64,000 bases of DNA, taken from NCBI GenBank assembly GCA_964531165.1, contig CAZHEA010000008.1, positions 6,641-70,640 of the forward strand, read 5' to 3'. The position numbers were made by a program, and so were the translations under genes. Shown piece by piece: positions 36,400 to 45,637 of the stretch (the first letter of the stretch is position 1; each line of letters opens with the position of its first letter). The notes under the pieces are model-generated. The model searched no databases. It saw only the letters and a list, made by a program, of their open reading frames with translations, and was not told the origin of the DNA. The stretch is from SZUA-229 sp964531165 (GTDB lineage: Bacteria > Pseudomonadota > Gammaproteobacteria > SZUA-229).

Positions 36400-36710
36400 C
36401 CAGGCAAAGCCTGTACGAAATTACTCCATGCGGTTTTATGCCGACGCATGCATTCAAAACGATATTTCCAATCTCTGTGAATGTCTCATGTTAAAGCTTC
36501 ACTATAGTCTCGTCGGGGGATATACATCGTGCCTCAATTTATTGGCTTTTTCATGTGTGGCTTCCGGAATATTGGCTGTCAATAAAGAAAACTTTACCTG
36601 ACTTTTCTGGACTTTCATCTGCGTAATAAACTCAATTCCATCCATTATTGGCATGTTGTAATCCACAGAATAGTAATTGACATTTTTGTTATCAGAAAAT
36701 TACAATGGTC
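36400..36710 (-). pseudogene. Remnant of a receiver (REC) plus CheC-like gene
   Basis: No long ORF exists, but the minus strand read from ~36700 gives VNYYSVDYNMPIMDGIEFIT then QVKFSLLTANIPEATHEKAN, a clear receiver-domain core with phospho-Asp, MPxMDG and the Ser/Thr strand. A frameshift near 36510 leads to DETIVKL and a stop at 36491-36493. In the same frame just after it reads FTEIGNIVLNACVG, the hallmark of CheC-family phosphatases. The receiver N-terminus is missing and most of the CheC part is gone. It lies directly behind the hybrid kinase gene on the same strand, so it was probably its partner. REC identity is strong, CheC moderate. Confidence 0.65.
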
Positions 36711-36742
36711 GCTGGCTATCACCGAATTCAATGATTATTATA

Positions 36743-39700
36743 TCAGATATTTTCATTGCCTCGTTCTTGATACGCTAACAGAGCCTGTTTAGCGTGAGCA
36801 TATTTCTTAAGTAAATTGTCTGTTTCTACCTTTAATGTTTCAGTAGGCTCATGTTCTCTGCACATGTTTTCTAATATTAATGCGGTTTCAGAAACGCTTA
36901 CTGCGCCAACGTTTAAACTGCTGGATTTCATGCTATGTGCATAACGCTCGAGTGTTTGAATGTCGTTATCAACCAGTAGTTCATGCATACTGTTGACCAT
37001 TTCATCTGATTGCTGTAAGTACGCTGGAATAAGCTCATCAAAAACTTCGCCAATGGTGGCTTTCATGTCAGCTAGCAATTGAAAATTAAGTGCGGAGCTA
37101 ACTTCAGGCTCTGCAATGTCCCTGTTAATAAGCTCAGCAGGCTTTGATTCTGTATGATCTAACCATCGCCTTAAAACTTCAGTTAATTGTTGCCGATTAA
37201 AAGGTTTTGAAAGGTAGTCGCTCATGCCTGCTAATGTGCATTTTTCTCTGTCTGTTGACAGTGCATTGGCTGTTACTGCAATTATGGGGATATCCGCATC
37301 TGATTCCCTGATTTTAGTGGTGGCTTCAAAACCATCCATTATCGGCATCTGGCAGTCCATTAATATCAAGTCGTATTTATTGCTTGAATACATCTGCAGT
37401 GCTTCTTTGCCGTTGTTAGCAGTATCTATTTTTAGCCCTGACTCAGACATTAATCCGATGGCAACTTTTTGGTTAATTATGACGTCCTCTACCAGTAAAA
37501 TTCTGGCATTAAACTGGATGTTTGACTTAGTGTTTTTCAATTCGTCATCTAATACAGAGTGGCGTGTTAAAAAGTTATCATTATCAGCCGGATTGTCTGA
37601 TAAACCTAAAACTCTGGTTAAGGTTTCATAAAGTAGATCACTTAAAATGGGTTTTGTTAAATATGCAGAAAAACCGATGTTCTTAAATATTTCTGCATCA
37701 CCCATTCCCGTTGCTGAGGTAAATATAATCAGAGGTACAGGATGTAAATCATTACAGGCCAGTATTTCTTTTCCTAAAATGTCGCCACTCATAACTGGCA
37801 TTACATTATCAATGATAATGAGTTGATATGGTTTTTTAGTGTTTTGTGCATTACGAATTAACGTTATAACGTCAGCAGGATTTTGCGTTTCATCAACCCG
37901 CATATTAAGTTTTGTTAGCTGCCCGCGTAAAATTTTTAGATTAATTGGATTGTCGTCTATAATTAGTATGCGCCTATTATCGAGATCTAACTTTTCAAGT
38001 CTTTCAGGTGCTTCAGCCTCTTCAAGTTTTAGTTCAATCCAGAAGGTTGAACCTTTTTTCTCCTGGCTTTTGACATCAAGTATTCCGTTCATTAATTCGA
38101 TTAACCGTCTGCTTATGGTTAACCCTAGCCCTGTTCCACCATATTTTCGACTGGTGGAATTGTCGGCCTGTGTAAATGATTGAAATAGTTTGTCTTTTAC
38201 AGCGACATCAATTCCTATGCCTGTATCGATAACTTCAATGCAAATATTATGTTGATGATGTGAATGATTAAGGGGTTTTACTTCAACTACTACCTGACCT
38301 GTCTCCGTGAATTTAATAGCATTACCGACCAGATTTAACATTATCTGTCGTATTCGTCCGGCATCACCAATCACATATTCAGGGCAGTCTGTATGAAAAT
38401 AGAAAATTAATTCAATACCTTTTTCTTCTGCTTTAACGAGTAGTAATCGGGTGACATCATAAACTGTACGCTCCAGATTGAAGGTGATTAATTCCAGATC
38501 AATTTTTCCGGCTTCAAATTTAGAATATTCAAGAATGTCATTTATTATTTCTAATAAAGATAAGCCGGAATCAGAGATGGTTTTTATAATGTCTTTTTGT
38601 TGGGTGTTTAATGGTGTGTCCTGCAGTAGCTCAACCATGCCTAAAACCCCGTTCATCGGAGTTCTTATTTCATGGCTCATTGAAGCCAGGAAATTGCTTT
38701 TTGCTTCTGCTGCCGCCTGTGCTTCGTTCTTTGCTTTAATTAATTCATTTTCATTCTGTAATCGCTCGGTATCATTTCTGATAATTCCGGAATATTTTTT
38801 TATTCCGGAAATTAGCATTTCACTAACAGCTAAATCCATTGGGAAAGTTGTTCCATCTTTTCTTAATCCCGTAACCTTTCGGCCAAAGCCAATTATCTTT
38901 TTTTCTTGAGTGGTTTTGTAGTTTAATAAATATCCATCATGTTCTTCATGGTATGGGCTAGGCATTAGTATATTTATATTTTTTCCTAATAGTTCTAACT
39001 TTGAATATCCAAATAATCGACAGGCTGCATTATTTATATTTTCAATTATGCCTATTTCATTAATGGATATTAAACCATCTACCAGCGAATTCATCATGGT
39101 TCTATTTCTAATTTCACTGGATTCTAGTGATAGCTGAGCTTTTTTTCTAATGATTTCCTGTGCGTCAAGATCTTTAAAAGCACGAAACACACTGATTAAC
39201 AGACCGCTTAATATGCATAGGTAACTAATTTTCTTTAGTACATGTGCAATATCAAACTGAATGTCAAATAGATTGCTCGAATATGGCATAACCGCTAACT
39301 GAGCAATTAAATTGATAATAATGGCAACTATTAACCAATGTGAAAAAAAGTCGTTTTTCCAGTACCCCTTTTTCAAAAAGCCATATAAAACAATCGCATA
39401 AATTATTGCGGGTATGATCTCTTCAGGTCTATAAAAAATTGAAAGTTTGTAATATCCACTGGGAAGGGGGATGAACGCAAAAAATAAAAAACTGCAAATA
39501 GCAGTAATGAATATAAACCCAAAAATAAGCCGGGGCGATATTTTGTGTAGAGATTTATCTTCGCCCTCCCATTTTAAAGTAAAATATAGAAGTAAAAAAA
39601 TAACCGATAAAAATAATCGTGAAGCAAACCAGCTCCAGGGAATAAGCGATGACAGGTCTGATGGAAAAAAATCTCTAAACCAGATAGAGGTTACGAGCGC

Positions 39701-39952
39701 ATGGTACCCGTCTAGCAGGGCAACGCCAATAAACCCGGCGCCCAGTACCAGATAGTCTGTGCCGCCGCGACTATAAAATCTCACTAGTGAAAGTGAGCCA
39801 ATAAATAATGCGAGTATTGTTGCCAGCATCTCCATTAAGCTGTGTAGCTGTCCAGACCCCTGCCAGTTTGAGCTGAACAGTAATAAAGATATTACTGTAA
39901 GCCCAATACCTGTCATCCAGTATATTCTGATTCTCTGATTTACTAAGGACAT
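36743..39952 (-). CDS. Hybrid histidine kinase (MASE3-PAS-HisKA-HATPase-REC-REC-Hpt)
   Basis: This is a 1069-residue membrane sensor kinase. The N-terminal ~265 residues form a multi-pass MASE3-type sensor (HSLMEMLATILALFIGS, GVALLDGYHAL). Next come a PAS domain (RTMMNSLVDGLISINEIG), HisKA with SMSHEIRTPMNGVLGM, and an HATPase domain with N-box and GTGLGL. Two receivers follow, both with phospho-Asp (LIIIDNVMPVMSG; LILMDCQMPIMDG), and then an Hpt domain with ERYAHSMKSSSLNVG. All parts for a BarA-like phosphorelay are present. The output regulator is not adjacent; the receiver/CheC gene downstream is decayed. The signal sensed is unknown. Confidence 0.92.
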   Translation of the reverse strand: MSLVNQRIRIYWMTGIGLTVISLLLFSSNWQGSGQLHSLMEMLATILALFIGSLSLVRFYSRGGTDYLVLGAGFIGVALLDGYHALVTSIWFRDFFPSDLSSLIPWSWFASRLFLSVIFLLLYFTLKWEGEDKSLHKISPRLIFGFIFITAICSFLFFAFIPLPSGYYKLSIFYRPEEIIPAIIYAIVLYGFLKKGYWKNDFFSHWLIVAIIINLIAQLAVMPYSSNLFDIQFDIAHVLKKISYLCILSGLLISVFRAFKDLDAQEIIRKKAQLSLESSEIRNRTMMNSLVDGLISINEIGIIENINNAACRLFGYSKLELLGKNINILMPSPYHEEHDGYLLNYKTTQEKKIIGFGRKVTGLRKDGTTFPMDLAVSEMLISGIKKYSGIIRNDTERLQNENELIKAKNEAQAAAEAKSNFLASMSHEIRTPMNGVLGMVELLQDTPLNTQQKDIIKTISDSGLSLLEIINDILEYSKFEAGKIDLELITFNLERTVYDVTRLLLVKAEEKGIELIFYFHTDCPEYVIGDAGRIRQIMLNLVGNAIKFTETGQVVVEVKPLNHSHHQHNICIEVIDTGIGIDVAVKDKLFQSFTQADNSTSRKYGGTGLGLTISRRLIELMNGILDVKSQEKKGSTFWIELKLEEAEAPERLEKLDLDNRRILIIDDNPINLKILRGQLTKLNMRVDETQNPADVITLIRNAQNTKKPYQLIIIDNVMPVMSGDILGKEILACNDLHPVPLIIFTSATGMGDAEIFKNIGFSAYLTKPILSDLLYETLTRVLGLSDNPADNDNFLTRHSVLDDELKNTKSNIQFNARILLVEDVIINQKVAIGLMSESGLKIDTANNGKEALQMYSSNKYDLILMDCQMPIMDGFEATTKIRESDADIPIIAVTANALSTDREKCTLAGMSDYLSKPFNRQQLTEVLRRWLDHTESKPAELINRDIAEPEVSSALNFQLLADMKATIGEVFDELIPAYLQQSDEMVNSMHELLVDNDIQTLERYAHSMKSSSLNVGAVSVSETALILENMCREHEPTETLKVETDNLLKKYAHAKQALLAYQERGNENI

Positions 39953-40156
39953 AGTTATCTGACGGCCTGTTTTATCATTTTTTTGTACAGCCTGCGCATA
40001 TGGTTTATTAATGAAATATGAGTTTTCATAGAGTTTAAAAATTATCTGAGCAGTTATTTTAGTATTGATACTTTTGCAATATTTAATATATCTACTATAG
40101 TCGAGATTGTTATGTATTTTTATAATTTGTTCTAATTAATAATAAAGGGAAGTAAA

Positions 40157-40570
40157 ATGCTTAAAACTGTCTCATATCTGTCTATCTGTTTTATCTTATG
40201 TTTTAGCCAATTGACTTATGCTGGTAAGGTGTCTCCAACCACGGTTAAAGGTGCAACTACGGTTGATGTTGCAAAAGCTAAAGCTCTTTTTGATGATGAA
40301 GTCATATTTTTGGATGTGCGAAAAGATAGTGACTGGGATGCGGGGAGAATTCCCGGGGCATTACATATTGAATTAAAAAAGAAGCTTTCTGAGGCAGCTA
40401 TGAGTGCTGAAATTAAGAAAGATGAAGCCGTTGTGATTTACTGTAATGGTGAATCCTGTATGCGCAGCTCTAAAGCAAGTGCAATGGCAGTTGGTTGGGG
40501 ATTCACTAAAGTATATTACTATCGAGATGGATTTCCCGCATGGAAGTCAGCAAATTACCCTGTTGAGTAA
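40157..40570 (+). CDS. Periplasmic rhodanese-like protein
   Basis: This 137-residue protein has a signal peptide (cleavage near TYA-GK, residue 22) and one rhodanese domain with DVRKDSDWDAGRIPGALHI and an active-site loop YCNGESCMRSSKA. The first Cys of that loop is the expected persulfide carrier, and this CNGxxCxRS form is common in periplasmic single-domain rhodaneses. It probably handles sulfane sulfur or a related thiol reaction outside the cytoplasm. GGGAAG precedes the ATG. The chemoreceptor gene follows after 45 bases. Confidence 0.88.
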   Translation: MLKTVSYLSICFILCFSQLTYAGKVSPTTVKGATTVDVAKAKALFDDEVIFLDVRKDSDWDAGRIPGALHIELKKKLSEAAMSAEIKKDEAVVIYCNGESCMRSSKASAMAVGWGFTKVYYYRDGFPAWKSANYPVE

Positions 40571-40615
40571 ACATTATTAATAATTGATTATTTTTGATTG
40601 TTTTAAAAGGAAGTC

Positions 40616-42481
40616 ATGTCTCTAAAAGTCAGGTTTTTGTGGTTAACGGGCATAGCCATGTTATTGGTTGCCGGTGTGTTGTGGACCGGTTCATATTATT
40701 CTGCTCAGTACCAGCAGGAGCAAATAGCCAGTCATAATATTATCAGTACACGGGGGTTGGTTAATACCTTAAGCCGGAGTTATCGGGAGAATATGAATAC
40801 GGAGATAAAGGCTCTAGCGCGTAATCGTGAATTGATGAAGTCGTTGAAAGTCCCGAATCAGGAACAGGTAGCTGAAGCGGTTGCCACTAGTTTTAATCGT
40901 CTACGGGCATCGGGTATCATTGATCAGTTGATTATCGTAGGTAAGCAATCTCAGTTGCTAGTTAATGCCCCTGCCGAAGCTGGAATGCCAATAAATAGTT
41001 CGATCTTTGAAAAAGTGTTGGCCGATAAAAAAGTTGTTTATGACTCTGTTCGCCTGCCGGATGATGTGTCTGGAATGATGCTGGCATTTCCTTTATATCG
41101 GCGGGGTAAGCTCGCAGGCGTCGGGGCTTATATTCAGTACTATCCTAAATTTGTAGAAGACTTTGCTAAAAATACTGAATCTGAAGTTATCGTTCTTAAT
41201 GAAAAAAATGCAGTAGTTTATGGCAATAATCCTGAGTTGTCTGCTGCAGTGGTAGAGGACATTGATTTAGATGGGAGTGAAAAATGGCGGGTGCTATCTG
41301 TATCTGATCGTCATTACTCCGTCACTATATTGCCGATTCGTGATCAGCAATCACAGTTAGTTGGCTCACTGGTTTCATTAAAAGATGATACTCAGGCGCA
41401 GGCCGCGCAGAACCGGGTTGAAATGTTAGCCGCAGTTACCGGGTTGATTGTTCTGATAAGTAGCTTGCTTATTTTATACTGGCAGATTAGTACGGTGCTT
41501 TCGCCGCTTAAAGTGGTTGCACATGTAATGGATAGAATTTCACAGGGAGACTTTACTCAAAAAGCGCAATGCAAGGCGACCGGTGAAATATCTGAAATAC
41601 TTACGAGTATGGATGTTATGCAAAAAAATCTGCACCAGTTAATCGTGCAGGTTTTATCATCTAGCGAACAACTTGATAATGCGGCTAAAAATTCCGCACA
41701 AATTTCAGAGCAAACAAGTCAGGGGGCATTACAACAACGCGGAGCAACGGATAGTGTAGCCACTGCAATGACGCAAATGACGAGCAGTGCGCAGGAAGTT
41801 GCAAGAAGTGCGTCTGATGCGGCAACTGCTACACAGGATGCTCAGCAGGCAACATTACAGGGGCAGGAAATAGTCACTAAAGCCATCAGCAGTATGCGCC
41901 AGTTAGCACAGGGCATCGAAACCGGGTCAGCAGCGATTGATAGTGTGAATCAAAACTCAGAAGCCATAAATGGTGTGCTGGATGTTATTAAAGGTATTGC
42001 CGAACAGACTAACTTATTGGCTTTAAATGCGGCGATTGAAGCGGCCAGAGCAGGTGAGCAGGGCAGAGGTTTTGCGGTTGTTGCTGATGAGGTAAGAACA
42101 CTTGCAAGTCGTACTCAGGAATCTACTCAGGAAATTAATTCGATGATTGAGCAGTTGCAAAGTAGTACGCAAAATGCTGTTTCTACTATGGGAGAAAGTC
42201 GCATACTGGCAGATTCAAGTGTTGCTGATATTACCCAAACCGGGCAGGCACTAAATGAAATTACAGAGTTAGTGACACAGGCAACTTCTATGAATACGCA
42301 CATATCTGTTGCTGCAGATGAACAGGGAAGAGTAGCGGAAGAAATCAATCAGAATATTGTGCGCATTTCGCAAATTGCAGAAGAAACCACCAGTGGTTCT
42401 AATCAGACAGCGGAGTCGAGTCAGAAAGTGATGAGTCTTGCGGATGAGCTTAAGTTATTAATGAAGCAGTTCTCAGTCTGA
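40616..42481 (+). CDS. Methyl-accepting chemotaxis protein
   Basis: This is a 621-residue chemoreceptor. It has an N-terminal membrane segment (residues ~8-28), a ~220-residue periplasmic sensor, a second membrane segment (~265-290), a HAMP domain, then a cytoplasmic signalling helix bundle with the conserved hairpin tip IKGIAEQTNLLALNAAIEAA, GEQGRGFAVVADEVRTLA. No C-terminal CheR pentapeptide is seen. The sensor has Cache-like character, but I cannot assign a ligand. An AGGAAG site precedes the ATG. Confidence 0.93.
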   Translation: MSLKVRFLWLTGIAMLLVAGVLWTGSYYSAQYQQEQIASHNIISTRGLVNTLSRSYRENMNTEIKALARNRELMKSLKVPNQEQVAEAVATSFNRLRASGIIDQLIIVGKQSQLLVNAPAEAGMPINSSIFEKVLADKKVVYDSVRLPDDVSGMMLAFPLYRRGKLAGVGAYIQYYPKFVEDFAKNTESEVIVLNEKNAVVYGNNPELSAAVVEDIDLDGSEKWRVLSVSDRHYSVTILPIRDQQSQLVGSLVSLKDDTQAQAAQNRVEMLAAVTGLIVLISSLLILYWQISTVLSPLKVVAHVMDRISQGDFTQKAQCKATGEISEILTSMDVMQKNLHQLIVQVLSSSEQLDNAAKNSAQISEQTSQGALQQRGATDSVATAMTQMTSSAQEVARSASDAATATQDAQQATLQGQEIVTKAISSMRQLAQGIETGSAAIDSVNQNSEAINGVLDVIKGIAEQTNLLALNAAIEAARAGEQGRGFAVVADEVRTLASRTQESTQEINSMIEQLQSSTQNAVSTMGESRILADSSVADITQTGQALNEITELVTQATSMNTHISVAADEQGRVAEEINQNIVRISQIAEETTSGSNQTAESSQKVMSLADELKLLMKQFSV

Positions 42482-42611
42482 CAGTAAATTTATTTGCATT
42501 GTATCTTATCTTACAGATACTCATATGCCAGATAAAAATCATTATATTTTATAATGATAGGCACTTACAGAGAAAATATTACATCCTCTTTTCTGGGTGC
42601 GCACTCATATA

Positions 42612-43046
42612 TTATAAATCGGTAATGCGTTGCCAGCGTGAATAAAAACCTTTAGATGTGTTAATCGTTGAAACACTCCACGGCGCACCTTTATACCATC
42701 GGTAACTTGTTGCATTATCATTAACTTGTCGACCAAATTCATAGTTTGGTAAATCGATTTTAATTACATTCAAGGTGGTTTTGAAATTAACTAACAAGGG
42801 TGTTTTATTGTTGAAGTTGAGCTATGCTTTTGATGCGGTGATAATAGTGAGTATATTAATTCCTTCACGCTCGCCTGTTATGTTTTCTTTGAAAATCACA
42901 ATGTATTCATTGCCTTTGGTCGGTGTCAGATCTGAAATTATATTAAGTATTTCGTCATTTTAAATATTTGTTTCATTAGTCGATGTATAGAAAACAAATA
43001 ATGCGATTACGACGATTAATACTATGAATGCAAGTAATGTTTTCAT
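42612..43046 (-). pseudogene. Membrane-anchored small protein, frame interrupted by two stop codons
   Basis: On the minus strand a single frame of 145 codons runs from ATG at 43046 to TAA at 42612. It is broken only by TAA at codon 29 (42960-42962) and TAG at codon 75 (42822-42824). The start is MKTLLAFIVLIVVIALFVFY, a typical membrane anchor; the rest includes SDLTPTKGNEYIVIFKENIT and SYRWYKGAPWSVSTINTSKG, with even coding character before and after both stops. I do not recognise the family. No frameshift is needed, which suggests recent decay by point mutation. Confidence 0.6.
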
Positions 43047-43254
43047 AATAAATATATTATTTAATTGTTTATTGGAGAAAAGGGGCCAGTGACAAAAGAG
43101 AATTGTTTACAATGCTAAATGATTGTTGTTTGACACCACCCCCCTTTAAGTTGACCTCTTTAAGTTCTACAAATTTTTCACTTCCTAGAAAGACTTGGTT
43201 TCTTAATTGCTTCCAGGGAGAAGGTATATTTTTAGCCTTTGACACTCAAAAATG

Positions 43255-43315
43255 AGGGCCAGGTCTTGCCATGCAATATTTGTGGCATTGAAAGACCTGA
43301 CCACTAGAAGTGGCC
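43255..43315. repeat. Nested palindromic repeat
   Basis: GGGCCAGGTCTTGCCATGC is followed by GTGGCATTGAAAGACCTGAC and then GTGGCCCTAG. AGGTCTT (43261-43267) pairs with AAGACCT (43292-43298), GCCA with TGGC inside, and GGGCCA with TGGCCC outside. The pattern resembles REP-type repeats mobilised by Y1 (RAYT) transposases; no transposase gene is in the window. Confidence 0.4.
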
Positions 43316-43402
43316 CTAGAAGACCATGTATAAAAACCTATTGCTCCGTATCTCTATTGTATTCAATAGATGATGATAGTTTAGATTTACAGCTAGAAAA
43401 TA

Positions 43403-43630
43403 ATGCGAGAAATTTTATTTTTTGGTATTGTCTGTTTCCGCATTTTCAACGTATTCAGTTGAAAATGACTTTGATAAAGCCTGTGGTTATTTTGAAATTC
43501 TGGATAGCACGCAATGCAGAAAAAAATGTCTAATGTGCAGAAAGCTGATTTTATTTCAGCTTTGGTTTCTAAGGCGCTTAAAGAAGGTAGTGCCGCAATG
43601 AAAAAGCATATATCTACTATTTTGGAGTAA
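43403..43630 (+). pseudogene. Small secreted protein gene broken by two frameshifts
   Basis: Three frames chained together give a plausible small secreted protein. ATG at 43403 starts MREILFFGIVCF (signal-peptide-like). The next frame continues SVSAFSTYSVENDFDKACGY with FEIL. The third frame from the A7 run at 43520-43526 reads KKMSNVQKADFISALVSKAL and ends at TAA 43628-43630. Each part is coding-like only in its own frame. I do not recognise the family; the join is inferred. Confidence 0.4.
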
Positions 43631-43747
43631 CTGTTTTACATGTAATGGCTTTTATCTGAGCTGGCATATTAGATTGAAAAGTTAGATTATACCTGACAAT
43701 GACCGTGTATAGTTATTTCAGACTCTAGGGGTGTAAGCCACAACAGA

Positions 43748-44722
43748 TTAAATAGTTGAGTTTTTGAGCTCTCCGATATGTCCATTTGAAGTTAAGCAGA
43801 TAGTTTTGTTTTTTGATGTTTTAATTGAAATTATTAATTCTTTTTTATAGCAAAAATATTTATTTTTTATCTTCATGTCAGGCAGTGAGTAAGATTGTCC
43901 TGTTGTATTAAACATGAGTTCGGAGTTTTTTATGCAAAAAAAACGTTGAGCATCAGGTATTTTCTGTTTTGTATGAGTTTTTCCAGTTTCTATATTTCTA
44001 ATATTTACTTCACTTATTGGAGATTTGTTTTGCATTTGAACGGGCTCTATTAACCAGGATCCACAAACAAGTGGTCGGGTAATATATAAGTCATTTGATG
44101 CGTACCAGTTCCCCTCAAATCTCCAGCCATCTTTTTTTTCGCAAGTAGCATTTCCTGCGCTAAAAAAAGCATTTTTAGATGGGCTTTTCGGCTGGCAGGT
44201 AATTAAGTTTCCCTGATTGTCGTGGAGTAATGATAGTTTGTTTCGTTTTGTGTTTTTCTTTATAGATTGTATTTTTCCATTAATATTTAAAGAATAAATT
44301 CCGTCAAATGATGTTAGTAGTATTTGGTTTTTATATGAACTGACGTGTAGAAAGTTTGTTTTATGATGCCATTGTTTAATGGTTTTGTTATCTGAGTCTA
44401 TAAGGGTAATTAAGCCGGTGTAATAAGTGCTTTTATCCGAACCTAAATGACTTTCAGAACCTATTAATAATATACCGGAATCAGTTGTTGCTAAATGGTC
44501 AAGTAAACTTAAGCCTTTTTCCTGAATGTCGTAGATTTTAGACCATGTTCCATTGATGTTTCCAATTTGATATTTTCCATTTTTATCCATGGCATATATA
44601 TTAGCGTTATGAAGTGCCTCAATTTTTACAGGTTTAATTTCGAGAGTCTGGCTGACGCATGCTGTATTTACTGAGCTAATTATTAAAAATAGGGCTAGTG
44701 TTAGTTGCTTTAAAAAAATCAC
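43748..44722 (-). CDS. Secreted protein of unknown function behind the L,D-transpeptidase frame
   Basis: This intact 324-residue protein has a signal peptide (FLKQLTLALFLIISSVNTA, cleavage near Ala-Cys at residues 21-22; the lipobox is poor). The rest is rich in short strands with repeated Gly-Ile/Ser-Leu turns (GILLIGSES, NQILLTSFDGIYSLN, LICQP-type segments), suggesting a beta-propeller or similar all-beta fold. Several Cys residues (TCQP, ATCEKK, LVCGSW, FFCIKN, YFCYKK) could form disulfides. Start is GTG at 44722 with GAGGA about 10 bases upstream. It follows the interrupted L,D-transpeptidase frame by 41 bases on the same strand. I do not recognise the family; an immunity role is conjecture. 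Confidence 0.7.
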   Translation of the reverse strand: MIFLKQLTLALFLIISSVNTACVSQTLEIKPVKIEALHNANIYAMDKNGKYQIGNINGTWSKIYDIQEKGLSLLDHLATTDSGILLIGSESHLGSDKSTYYTGLITLIDSDNKTIKQWHHKTNFLHVSSYKNQILLTSFDGIYSLNINGKIQSIKKNTKRNKLSLLHDNQGNLITCQPKSPSKNAFFSAGNATCEKKDGWRFEGNWYASNDLYITRPLVCGSWLIEPVQMQNKSPISEVNIRNIETGKTHTKQKIPDAQRFFCIKNSELMFNTTGQSYSLPDMKIKNKYFCYKKELIISIKTSKNKTICLTSNGHIGELKNSTI

Positions 44723-44763
44723 TTAGTAATGTCCTCGAGTAAATAGAAAATAATTTAGTGTGT

Positions 44764-45492
44764 TTATTTATATTTCTTATTGTAAGGGTGAATAATTAAG
44801 TCAGTTCCTTCTTTGAAAGCATCTATTGAAATAAGCCTGGTTCTGTCTGTTGGTATCATGTGAATGCAACCATGTGAGGGTATTAACGATACTTTTTTTA
44901 TGCCCTGTTTTGTTCCGGCTTCATTTTCAGGCGTTGTGTGAAACATGGTGCCTTCTAGCTTTTCTTTTTTATCTAATTTTTTATTATTGTTCAAATCTTT
45001 GAAGTATCGAATAGCAAGAGGGCCAAAATCATTAAATACCCATACTTTCGGTACTTTTTTTGTGCCATATAATTGTTCGTGCCTTTCCATTATTTCTTTT
45101 CGAGTAATGTTGAAATCTTTTAATATAGACGCCTACTTACCATTTGACAGTTTGTACCAAACATTTTTTTTAGCCATTTCTGAAAGCGATTTTTCCAGGT
45201 CGCTATCTTTAATGGCTGTGCCCCATCTTATTTTTGAATAACTTCAGGAAGGGGTGGGGTATCTCATAATTGAGCCAATGACATATGCTCCTGCTGGTGT
45301 AGGTAGTATATCCATCTCGCCTGTAATACTTATTTTTTTCGATGGGCCTCCCCAGGCCTCTGACTTAAAAACTTCTTTACCTTCTTTAAAAAAGATGATT
45401 AATCCGCCACCTATAGTCGTGTCTTTGGTTCCCGTAACGATGCTGCTTGATTTGTGAAATTAACCTGGATAGTAATGTAAGATATTAGCCAT
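44764..45492 (-). pseudogene. L,D-transpeptidase (YkuD-like) frame interrupted by three stop codons
   Basis: From ATG 45492 (AAGGAAA 7 bases upstream) to TAA at 44764 the minus strand holds one 243-codon frame. It is interrupted by TAA at codon 11 (45460-45462), TGA (45244-45246) and TAG (45133-45135), with no frameshift. The last 108 codons read as an ORF on their own and contain the L,D-transpeptidase active-site motif SHGCIHM with FHTTPENEA before it. Upstream segments such as GEMDILPTPAGAYVIGS keep protein-like character. No signal peptide is present, unusual for a housekeeping L,D-transpeptidase. TGA and TAG sit where Trp (TGG) would fit the context. Confidence 0.75.
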
Positions 45493-45601
45493 GAACTTTC
45501 CTTGTTAAAATGAATACTTTGCATTAATTCTAAATAAGTAAATATATTTGATAGATGTTCTAAATGAAATCGACTTTATCACAGTATTTAGCTTTCACAA
45601 T

Positions 45602-45634
45602 AAAAAAGGCCACCCAAAAAATGGGTGGCCTTTT
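45602..45634 (-). terminator. Rho-independent terminator of ssrA
   Basis: On the minus strand AAAAGGCCACCC pairs with GGGTGGCCTTTT (plus-strand arms 45604-45615 and 45623-45634), followed by a T-run. It starts 4 bases past the encoded CCA of tmRNA. Confidence 0.93.
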
Positions 45635-45637
45635 ATG

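Noticed and set aside
36395..36601. 68-codon plus-strand ORF
   Set aside because: It has no ribosome binding site and overlaps the minus-strand receiver/CheC remnant, which has clear protein motifs.
42612..45492. Stop-codon reassignment or suppression to explain the interrupted frames
   Set aside because: All three stop codons occur inside these frames, and TAA, TAG and TGA are also used as genuine ends of intact genes across the window. A changed genetic code is therefore excluded; decay is simpler.
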